Both the position numbers and the translations under genes were made by a program. Positions 34,135-39,805 of a DNA stretch of 39,805 bases are shown here, one piece after another (within the stretch, counting starts at the first letter, position 1; each line of letters begins with the position of its first letter). The notes beneath the pieces were generated by a model. The model searched no databases. It was not told the DNA's origin and worked only from the letters and a program-made list of their open reading frames with translations. This DNA comes from Pseudomonas sp. GM80. GTDB taxonomy: Bacteria; Pseudomonadota; Gammaproteobacteria; Pseudomonadales; Pseudomonadaceae. The stretch is taken from assembly GCF_000282515.1 (NCBI RefSeq), contig NZ_AKJD01000050.1, positions 1-39,805 on the forward strand, written 5' to 3'.

Positions 34135-34971
34135 ATGCGCACATTCGCGCGCTCATCCAGGATGAAATCATTACTGTGGCTGACGTTCCCTTTGATCGGT
34201 GCCTGCAGCTCGGCTGACAGCATGACCGGCGACTACGGGGCCGACACTTTCACCTTGATTGCGAATTCACCTGCCAACTTCGAACTGACGTTCAAATCGC
34301 AGTATTCGCCGGAGTCCGGCCAGAACTGCGACGTTTATGTGCCAGGCCTGGGCAGCACACAACCAAGACGGCATCAAAAAACCGATAGCGTTGATGTAAA
34401 AGACAGGGCGCAAACGACCCGTTTCAAAATCCCTTTGAGCTATCACATCGCTGGATGCACCCTGGCGTTAACGCGGGTAGCCGTGGCCATCGACGGCCGT
34501 TATGGCCCATCTTCCCTGGATATCGGTGGGGATGTCGGCGGAATATCTGTCAGAGGGGGAACAGCGTCGGGTGGTGTGACCCCTTCTGCGCCTGGAACCG
34601 CTGAGTTCAGAGGCCTGTGCACCTGGATGTTCCAGCTCAGCGTTGCAAGAATCGAAGATGACGGCATTTCAAAAATATTATCGTGCAGTGCGGCGGATTC
34701 AAATTGGAACGTGCCCGCCGACTATTACGAACGCGGTAAACCGGGCGGAGCCGTTCAACGCTCAACGCTTAAAAACAGCGAGATCAGTTTTACTTACCGC
34801 CTATCAGAAGATGAAGTACCGAGCATGGACAATCGGTGGATTAAAACCACCCAGGGATGGAAACCGTGTCAAGGCAGCGCAACCTCCGAAAGATGCCAGA
34901 AACCGCCGGTGTTCAAAAAATTCAAAATCAACGGACGCGAGTGCTCCGTTTATCCAAACTGCACCGAGTAA
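34135..34971 (+). CDS. Cysteine-rich lipoprotein of unknown function downstream of vgrG
   Basis: This 278-residue protein starts at the ATG at 34135, with GAGGAAA upstream. A basic start (MRTFARSSRMK) leads to a lipoprotein signal, LLWLTFPLIGAC, so it should be lipidated at Cys24. The mature part has about eight further cysteines, which suggests a disulfide-bonded periplasmic fold, and a Gly/Ser-rich stretch (SLDIGGDVGGISVRGGTASGGV). I do not recognise the family. Its position 183 bases after an orphan vgrG makes an immunity or accessory role possible, as lipoprotein immunity proteins protect against T6SS toxins that act in the periplasm. That is inference only. Confidence 0.7.
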   Translation: MRTFARSSRMKSLLWLTFPLIGACSSADSMTGDYGADTFTLIANSPANFELTFKSQYSPESGQNCDVYVPGLGSTQPRRHQKTDSVDVKDRAQTTRFKIPLSYHIAGCTLALTRVAVAIDGRYGPSSLDIGGDVGGISVRGGTASGGVTPSAPGTAEFRGLCTWMFQLSVARIEDDGISKILSCSAADSNWNVPADYYERGKPGGAVQRSTLKNSEISFTYRLSEDEVPSMDNRWIKTTQGWKPCQGSATSERCQKPPVFKKFKINGRECSVYPNCTE

Positions 34972-35039
34972 CGCCTGTCTGGCGAAACACAACCGCATAA
35001 GCTTCTCGCCTATCAAACACGGACGTCGGATTCAGCACC

Positions 35040-35702
35040 ATGGAATTGCAGTTCAGCATCACCCCAGAACACACGCGGATGCGGATCGGCGCACTGCTTG
35101 AGCAGGAGCTGCTCAAGGATGATCAGCTGCAGGCGCGGCTGTTGGGTCATATGCAGCGGTTGCAAGACCGCTTGCTCGCGCCGCTGCTGTTTTTCCTGGG
35201 GCTAGCCAGTGGCTTGCTGGCGATCTATTTCCCCGCGCGCGTGCTCAGCGCACAGACTTTAATCGCCATGGTGCTGTTCGCCGTGGTTTTTACGGGGAGC
35301 TGGTGGTTTTACTCCGATCGCCTGTTAACCCCTTTGCGCAAACGCATCGCTGACAACCGTGCGAAGCCGCGTGCGCCTTTTCGTCGTGCGAGTCAGCGCC
35401 TGATCGAAATGAAGTTACGCACGCAGCTCAAGGCGTCTGAGGGAAATTATCGCCTGCAACTCGACGAACAGGGTTTCACCCTGATCAATACCAAAGGCAA
35501 GAGCGCCAAAGCCAGCCTGGCCTGGGCGCAGATCGTGCGACTCAAAGTCACGCCCGACTTTTACTCCGTTGCCTGCGCCAAACTGGACAGCAAGGGCAAG
35601 GCCTATCACATCCCCAGGCACAGCGATGCGATGGACGCGGAGCTTTATCAGCAAGGTCTGACGCTGTTTTTGAGCCGGGTGCCAGTTTCGGTTCAGTCAT
35701 GA
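35040..35702 (+). CDS. YcxB-like membrane protein
   Basis: This 220-residue inner-membrane protein has two adjacent helices (about 52-68 and 76-95; LLFFLGLASGLLAIYF and LIAMVLFAVVFTGSWWFYS). A basic linker follows, then a C-terminal beta-rich domain of the YcxB type (YRLQLDEQGFTLINTKGKS, LAWAQIVRLKVTPDFYSVAC, YHIPRHSDAMDAELYQQG). YcxB-domain proteins have no defined biochemical role, though they occur among T6SS and toxin-associated loci. It is 68 bases behind the lipoprotein gene and 34 bases ahead of the next gene, so the three probably form one unit with vgrG. The start has no strong ribosome binding site. Confidence 0.7.
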   Translation: MELQFSITPEHTRMRIGALLEQELLKDDQLQARLLGHMQRLQDRLLAPLLFFLGLASGLLAIYFPARVLSAQTLIAMVLFAVVFTGSWWFYSDRLLTPLRKRIADNRAKPRAPFRRASQRLIEMKLRTQLKASEGNYRLQLDEQGFTLINTKGKSAKASLAWAQIVRLKVTPDFYSVACAKLDSKGKAYHIPRHSDAMDAELYQQGLTLFLSRVPVSVQS

Positions 35703-35736
35703 ACAGCCCGCTCGAAACACACTCGAGAATGTCCCC

Positions 35737-36285
35737 GTGAGAAAAATCCTCCTGGGCTTGTTGGTCACCATCCTGAGCTCTCACGCCCTGGCCACTGAAC
35801 CTCGGTTTACGACTCAGCTCAGTTGTCAGTTGGGTGACAGCCTAAGCGTGATTTCGCTGCTTCGCGGGCATCCCCTTTCGGGTACTGATGTGTACCGGGT
35901 GCGCCTGCCAGATGCAGCGGGTTTCCTGTACGAAGACGCGGATGCTTCTCGAGGGAGTAACGTGCAGTCGCGATGTGTGCCACTGAAAGAGGGTTCGCGT
36001 GTGCTGCTGGTCTCGGGTGAATTCACCTCGAATTACCTGCAAGGGGTGCTGTTCTATCTGGATGTTGTCGATCACAAGATCGGGCGAATCGAATTCGCTG
36101 AAAGAAACCGTCCGGGATGGATCTGGCTGACGGAGCAAGGACCTCAAGTGATTTTTGCGAACGTGGGTCATGAGAGTTCGCACAAATACCTGATCTATGG
36201 CCCCAATGACCGCTATCAGGAAACGGATGAGTTCCCCGTTCATTCACACGTGAAGAATGAAACGCTGGTGACTTTAAAACTCTAA
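35737..36285 (+). CDS. Secreted/periplasmic protein of unknown function
   Basis: This 182-residue protein starts with GTG at 35737. A clear Sec signal peptide (MRKILLGLLVTILSSHALA) precedes the mature part TEPRFTTQLSC. The domain is beta-rich with two cysteines (TQLSCQLGD and QSRCVPL), compatible with one disulfide, and ends in a hydrophobic strand VTLKL. I do not recognise the family. It is the last of three envelope-protein genes behind vgrG and lies 34 bases after the YcxB-like gene. A periplasmic immunity protein is one reading. Another is an unrelated adaptor, or a secreted protein. Confidence 0.6.
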   Translation: MRKILLGLLVTILSSHALATEPRFTTQLSCQLGDSLSVISLLRGHPLSGTDVYRVRLPDAAGFLYEDADASRGSNVQSRCVPLKEGSRVLLVSGEFTSNYLQGVLFYLDVVDHKIGRIEFAERNRPGWIWLTEQGPQVIFANVGHESSHKYLIYGPNDRYQETDEFPVHSHVKNETLVTLKL

Positions 36286-36510
36286 CGACTCTCGCTCGAT
36301 ACAAATGAAGGTTTTACAAAGAATCGGCCCTACTCCTCAAAAAAACTCCCATTCCCTGACAGCCGGCGTTCAGCCGGGTTAACCATCGCTTAACGCCGTG
36401 GTCGAAAACTCTACTGAACCGCACGCCCTCGACCGTTTTGGCCGACGCCCAGTGCGGCAGGTTCGGCCCGCGTCACGCCGAACTTCTTTCCGTTGCTCGG
36501 GAGTCCTTTG
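36286..36510 (+). promoter_or_regulatory. Intergenic region upstream of the DUF2790 gene
   Basis: These 225 bases are AT-richer in the first half. A short CCGGC/GCCGG hairpin (36363-36377) lies within. GGAG (36501-36504 area) serves as the ribosome binding site of the next gene. No convincing promoter hexamers could be fixed. Confidence 0.35.
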
Positions 36511-36780
36511 ATGAACATTCGTCCCTTCCTGCTCACCGCCGCCCTCGCCTGCACAGCCTTCGCCGGGCTGGCCCAGGCCAATGACACGTCCGCCACCTCG
36601 AAAGCCGTGCCTTATCAGTACGGCATGCCGCTGCACGTCGCGAAAGTGGTGTCGTTGACCGAGCCACCCACAATGGATTGCAAGGTGATTACCGCAGACA
36701 TGAAATACATCGACAACAACGGTAAGCCTGAGGAAATCAGCTATCGGAAATTGTCTGACGCGTGCAGTTATCAAAACTGA
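36511..36780 (+). CDS. DUF2790 periplasmic small protein
   Basis: This 89-residue protein from the ATG at 36511 (GGAG upstream) has a Sec signal peptide, MNIRPFLLTAALACTAFAGLAQA. The mature domain YQYGMPLHVAKVVSLTEPP, then MDCKVITADMKYIDNNGKPE and SYRKLSDACSYQN, is the DUF2790 family, widespread and multi-copy in Pseudomonas. Two conserved cysteines probably form a disulfide. Its function is unknown; some members respond to metal or osmotic stress, which I cannot confirm here. It is a separate unit between the vgrG cargo genes and a membrane protein gene. Confidence 0.88.
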   Translation: MNIRPFLLTAALACTAFAGLAQANDTSATSKAVPYQYGMPLHVAKVVSLTEPPTMDCKVITADMKYIDNNGKPEEISYRKLSDACSYQN

Positions 36781-36870
36781 CGGAAAGCTCTGATTTGCGG
36801 GTTTGCGGTAGGCTTGGCGTGCTCCGGAGGTTATGCTCGGGGTCCTCCTCACTGCCGCAAAGGACTCGCC

Positions 36871-37269
36871 ATGCAGTTGTCGTTTCGCACGTTGTCTGGG
36901 ATCACTGCTTCGTTGTGTTGTGTGCTCGCGCTGGTCTGGGGCTTTTTCCCCGAACTGTTGTTGGCGATCTGGAGCATTGAATATTCCGACGGAGCCGGGT
37001 TTGTCGCGCGGCGCAGCGCCATGTTGTTCGCGGCGCTGGGGGTGATGTTTTTCCTGGTACGCAATGCGCCGCCGTCATCGACACGAAGTGCGCTGAGCAA
37101 CGGTTTTATGGTCGGCTGTTTTGGTTTGGCAGTGCTCGGTTTCGGAGAATGGCTGAACGGCCACGCCGGCCCCGGGATTTTGCTCGCGGTGCTGGTCGAG
37201 TTCGCGCTGGGCCTCGGTTTCGTGCAGGCCCGGCGCGTGACGGTCGAACTGAGTGAAACGGTGCGTTAA
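36871..37269 (+). CDS. Small four-helix membrane protein
   Basis: This 132-residue integral membrane protein starts at the ATG at 36871, with AAAGGA upstream. Four hydrophobic segments are visible (about 8-29, 47-64, 76-93 and 100-118), the first reading ITASLCCVLALVWGFFPELLL. It contains ARRSAMLFAALGVMFFLVRN, a style shared with DUF4345-like small membrane proteins. I cannot assign a function. It is convergent with the following DUF1652 gene, and their stop codons share the bases TTAA at 37266-37269. Confidence 0.7.
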   Translation: MQLSFRTLSGITASLCCVLALVWGFFPELLLAIWSIEYSDGAGFVARRSAMLFAALGVMFFLVRNAPPSSTRSALSNGFMVGCFGLAVLGFGEWLNGHAGPGILLAVLVEFALGLGFVQARRVTVELSETVR

Positions 37270-37535
37270 ACGGCTCTGGAGCGTGGGCTGTAGTGGTGTG
37301 GCGTAGCTTGTTCCTTCAAGTCCGAGCGCAGCCCTGCGATCAGTTCATTGATTTCACGACAGCCATTGAGGTGGCTGGCGTCGATGCCACTGACCAACAA
37401 ATCGACCTGATCGGTCTGATGATCGCCAAACACTTTGACGGTCATCGACAAGTCGGGCGACAAGGTGCACTGGCAGCGTTTTGGCAGAAAACTGCTTTCA
37501 ATGATGTTACGAAGTTCCAAGGCAGACAGAAACAT
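37266..37535 (-). CDS. DUF1652 protein
   Basis: This 89-residue cytoplasmic protein from the ATG at 37535 (GAGAGG 7 bases upstream) matches the Pseudomonas DUF1652 family: [20 protein letters not shown], then [16 protein letters not shown], then [20 protein letters not shown]. An open frame reaches further upstream, but this start fits the family exactly. Members are small and usually alone, often near stress-related genes; their function is unknown. It is divergent from the ecotin gene across a 368-base gap. Confidence 0.87.
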   Translation of the reverse strand: MFLSALELRNIIESSFLPKRCQCTLSPDLSMTVKVFGDHQTDQVDLLVSGIDASHLNGCREINELIAGLRSDLKEQATPHHYSPRSRAV

Positions 37536-37903
37536 GGCGAACCCTCTCCTTACTGTGCGATTGCCAATCAAGTATTCACGCTGACCTTTTGCTGCTCCTG
37601 CACGGGTGTGTCCCCGCTGTTTCCCTGGTGCGGCAAACGGTGGTACTGCGAAATGCCCATTGGAGTGTAGGCGCCCAAACCCGGTGCGCCGCACTGAAAA
37701 GACGCATAAAACGTGCCTTTCATCGGCTCATTTTGACCCTCGAAAAATCAATGACTTGGCGCGATGGCCAGCGTTTTGCCAGTTGCAAAATGCCGGAATG
37801 GCTGGAGGGTACGTTGCATTTTGCAATCTGTTGCCGGTTTGCATTCGCTGCCTGTGACAGTAAGAATGCCTGTCAATCACCCTACACCCGCCAGGAGGCT
37901 TCC
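37536..37903. promoter_or_regulatory. Divergent intergenic region upstream of eco with a large dyad
   Basis: This 368-base region separates the DUF1652 and ecotin genes. Its main structure is an 11-bp perfect inverted repeat, TTGCAAAATGC (37783-37793) and GCATTTTGCAA (37816-37826), centres 33 bases apart. The left arm also pairs with TTTTGC at 37774-37779. An open frame through the region lacks any family-like sequence, so I treat it as non-coding. AGGAGG before 37904 is the ecotin ribosome binding site. Confidence 0.5.
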
Positions 37904-38389
37904 ATGGGTTCTTTACGCATTTACGCGACCACCGGGCTCGTTATCGCAAATCTGTCCACGTTCGCCCACGCCGCCAAACTTGAAGACGTGGCCCCGTACC
38001 CGAAAGCCGAAGCCGGCTTCACCCGCCAGGTCATACACTTACCCAAACAGGCGCAGGAAGAAAACTTCCGGGTCGAGATCCTCGCGGGTAAAACCCTCGA
38101 AGTGGATTGCAACCGCCAGAAACTGGACGGGATTCTCGATGAAAAGAGCCTGCAAGGCTGGGGTTACCCGTTTTATCGCCTTGAGAATGTCATCGGTCCG
38201 ACGAGCACGATGATGGCCTGCCCTCCCGGCTCGAAGAAAAAACGCGCGTTCGTACCGGTTGTCGGTGATGGCTTCATGCTGCGCTACAACAGCAAACTGC
38301 CGGTCGTGGTCTATGCCCCATCCAATGTCGAAGTGCGCTACCGCATCTGGTCGGCCTCGGACAAAACCGGAACAGCCCTTCAGGAATAA
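37904..38389 (+). CDS. eco: Ecotin, periplasmic serine protease inhibitor
   Basis: This 161-residue protein starts at the ATG at 37904, with AGGAGG upstream. A Sec signal peptide ends AHA before [13 protein letters not shown]. The family markers [29 protein letters not shown] and [25 protein letters not shown] are all present. The reactive loop STMMAC keeps the E. coli P1 methionine (M103 here) and the disulfide cysteines (C69 and C106). Ecotin is a dimeric inhibitor of trypsin-fold proteases such as trypsin, chymotrypsin and elastase, protecting the cell from host or predator proteases. It lies 21 bases before the NIPSNAP gene. Confidence 0.95.
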   Translation: MGSLRIYATTGLVIANLSTFAHAAKLEDVAPYPKAEAGFTRQVIHLPKQAQEENFRVEILAGKTLEVDCNRQKLDGILDEKSLQGWGYPFYRLENVIGPTSTMMACPPGSKKKRAFVPVVGDGFMLRYNSKLPVVVYAPSNVEVRYRIWSASDKTGTALQE

Positions 38390-38410
38390 TCAGAACAAGG
38401 AGCGCCGCTG

Positions 38411-38716
38411 TTGATTACCTGCCACGTCAGATATGTCATTGATCCTTACCAGTTGACCGAATTCGAGGCTTACGCCAAGGCCTGGCTCGGAATTGTCGAG
38501 CGCCTGGGCGGCAGCCATCACGGCTATTTTCTGCCATCGGAAGGCGCCAGCAACATCGCTTACTGCCTGTTCAGCTTTCCCTCGCTGGCCGATTACGAAA
38601 GCTATCGGCATATCGCCATGACCGACCCGGAGAGCACGGCGCTGGTGGCGACGCTGGTCGAGAAGAAGTTCATTGTCAGCTACGAGCGCACATTCCTGCG
38701 CCCGTTGCTGGCCTGA
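38411..38716 (+). CDS. NIPSNAP-family protein
   Basis: This 101-residue protein starts with TTG at 38411; AAGGAG lies 8 bases upstream, which decides the start. It has the ferredoxin-like dimeric alpha/beta barrel of the NIPSNAP family: MITCHVRYVIDPYQLTEFEAY, then SHHGYFLPSEGASNIAYCLF and FPSLADYESYRHI. The exact role of bacterial members is unknown. It lies 21 bases after eco on the same strand, suggesting co-transcription, and 6 bases before the convergent threonine dehydratase stop. Confidence 0.88.
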   Translation: MITCHVRYVIDPYQLTEFEAYAKAWLGIVERLGGSHHGYFLPSEGASNIAYCLFSFPSLADYESYRHIAMTDPESTALVATLVEKKFIVSYERTFLRPLLA

Positions 38717-38722
38717 CCGACA

Positions 38723-39736
38723 TCACGCCGGGACGCTGCACGCCGCCGCGCGCTCGGCGACATGCCGCAAACTGTCGAAATTGATGTTCGCACCGGAATC
38801 GATGGCGACGAAGGTTTGCTCGCGGACTCCCGTGCGCGCCACGAACTGCTTGATCCCGGCCACGGCCAAGGCACCGGAAGGCTCGGTGATCGAGCGGGTG
38901 TCGTCGTAGATGTTCTTTATCGCTGCGCACAGTTCATCGTTGCTGACGGTGATGACTTCGTCGACACAAAACCGGCAAACCTCAAAGCCGAACTCACCGA
39001 TCTGCGCCACCGCCACACCATCGGCGAAAGTGCCGACATTGGGCAGGACGACCCGTTCTCCTGCGTGCAGGGCGGCTTGCAGGCATGCAGAGTGTTCGGA
39101 TTCGACGCCGATGATCCGCACGTCCGGGCGCAGGTATTTGATATAGGCCGCGATGCCCGCGATCAACCCGCCACCGCCGACCGGAATAAAGATCGCGTCC
39201 AGTGCGCCCTGGTGCTGGCGGAGGATTTCCATGGCGACGGTGCCTTGCCCGGCGATCACGTGCGGATCATCGAACGGTGAAACAAAGGTGCGCCCGGTCT
39301 GCTCGGCAAGTTGCAGTGCATGAGCCAGTGCAAACGGAAAACTCTCACCGTGCAGCAGCGCTTCGGCGCCACGACTTCGCACGCCAAGCACTTTCAGTTC
39401 CGGCGTCGACTTCGGCATGACGATAGTCGCGGCAATTCCGAGCTCGCGCGCCGCCAGCGCCACGCCTTGCGCGTGATTGCCGGCAGACGCGGTGATCACC
39501 CCGCGCGCTTTCTGCGCATCGCTCAATTGCACCAGTTTGTTGTAGGCGCCACGGATTTTGAAAGAGAACGTCGGCTGCAGATCTTCGCGCTTGAGCAGGA
39601 TGCGGTTGCCCAACGCTTCGGACAGCGCCGGCGCAGCCTGCAACGGCGTACGCACGGCCAGGTCATAAACGGGCGCGGCAAGAATCTTCTTCACGTATTG
39701 CTCAAGCAGGGCTTGCTGATCGTCGGTATACGTCAT
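38723..39736 (-). CDS. Short PLP-dependent threonine dehydratase (IlvA-like, no regulatory domain)
   Basis: This enzyme has about 337 residues. I prefer the ATG at 39736, since GGAG then lies 6 bases upstream; the ATG at 39742 directly abuts it. The PLP lysine is in TFSFKIRGAYNKL and the phosphate-binding loop is PVGGGGLIAG. The motif SAGNHAQGVA and the segment DDTRSITEPSGALAVAG are typical of threonine deaminase. It converts threonine to 2-oxobutyrate. Biosynthetic IlvA is about 500 residues with C-terminal ACT-like domains; this one ends after NINFDSLRHVAERAA, so it should lack isoleucine feedback control. A catabolic or serine-specific role is possible. Confidence 0.9.
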   Translation of the reverse strand: MTYTDDQQALLEQYVKKILAAPVYDLAVRTPLQAAPALSEALGNRILLKREDLQPTFSFKIRGAYNKLVQLSDAQKARGVITASAGNHAQGVALAARELGIAATIVMPKSTPELKVLGVRSRGAEALLHGESFPFALAHALQLAEQTGRTFVSPFDDPHVIAGQGTVAMEILRQHQGALDAIFIPVGGGGLIAGIAAYIKYLRPDVRIIGVESEHSACLQAALHAGERVVLPNVGTFADGVAVAQIGEFGFEVCRFCVDEVITVSNDELCAAIKNIYDDTRSITEPSGALAVAGIKQFVARTGVREQTFVAIDSGANINFDSLRHVAERAAACSVPA

Positions 39737-39754
39737 CTTCATCTCCTTGATAAC

Positions 39755-39794
39755 CCCCTGTAGGAGCTGCCGCAGGCTGCGATCTTTTGATCTT
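39755..39794 (+). repeat. 40-base dispersed repeat, second full copy
   Basis: This copy is identical over 40 bases to 24215-24254 and has the same orientation. It lies upstream of the threonine dehydratase start on the opposite strand. After it, GATCTT is repeated once more before the window ends. The remaining bases 39795-39805 show nothing further. Confidence 0.85.
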
Positions 39795-39805
39795 GATCTT
39801 TAAAA

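Noticed and set aside
36363..36377. A CCGGC/GCCGG hairpin considered as a terminator
   Set aside because: There is no U-run next to the stem on either strand.
37589..37903. An N-terminal extension of ecotin reading from upstream starts
   Set aside because: The extra 105 residues do not resemble a signal peptide or ecotin. AGGAGG and a clean signal peptide place the start at 37904.

Overview
The window looks like chromosome of a fluorescent Pseudomonas (P. fluorescens group). It is GC-rich and gene-dense, and carries the mtlR-mtlEFGKDYZ sugar-alcohol operon in the P. fluorescens order. The MtlD product keeps the catalytic residues of P. fluorescens mannitol 2-dehydrogenase at the same residue numbers (N191, K295, N300, H303). 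Pseudomonas-type REP/REPIN repeats, DUF2790 and DUF1652 proteins and an OprD porin fit this. I saw no tRNA, rRNA, CRISPR array, prophage or transposase.

Region 1 (1-4537): a minus-strand FUSC / DUF1656 / HlyD efflux operon of the AaeXAB type, followed by a divergent membrane-anchored HEAT/TPR protein. Region 2 (4670-16192): a signalling island. It starts with a KaiC-like double ATPase translationally coupled to a histidine kinase that has an N-terminal pseudo-receiver. Then come a halovibrin-like lipoprotein gene behind a lux-box-like palindrome, a tightly overlapped minus-strand operon (CHASE3-GAF hybrid kinase, CheR, CheB, REC-kinase, lone REC), and a divergent lone REC. It holds seven canonical receivers and three kinases but no recognisable output domain and no chemoreceptor.

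Region 3 (16262-19629): a glycosyltransferase and two tandem PI-PLC X-domain proteins without export signals. Region 4 (19706-29458): the AraC-type regulator mtlR and mtlEFGKDYZ (ABC importer, polyol dehydrogenase, xylulokinase, fructokinase). A good sigma70 promoter lies upstream of mtlE with a repeat block just upstream of its -35 box, and CA motifs of the Crc/Hfq type lie in the mtlE leader and beside the mtlK ribosome binding site. Different repeat elements occupy the mtlR-mtlE, mtlE-mtlF, mtlG-mtlK and mtlD-mtlY gaps.

Region 5 (29504-39736): an SLT-like lipoprotein, an OprD porin, an orphan T6SS vgrG followed by three envelope-protein genes that may be effector/immunity cargo, small Pseudomonas-specific proteins (DUF2790, a membrane protein, DUF1652), ecotin, a NIPSNAP protein and a short threonine dehydratase. 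The most interesting parts are the KaiC/pseudo-receiver-kinase pair with the output-less signalling island, the possible quorum-type control of the halovibrin-like gene, the tandem PI-PLCs, and the vgrG cargo genes. All calls are from reading the sequence; no database search was run.
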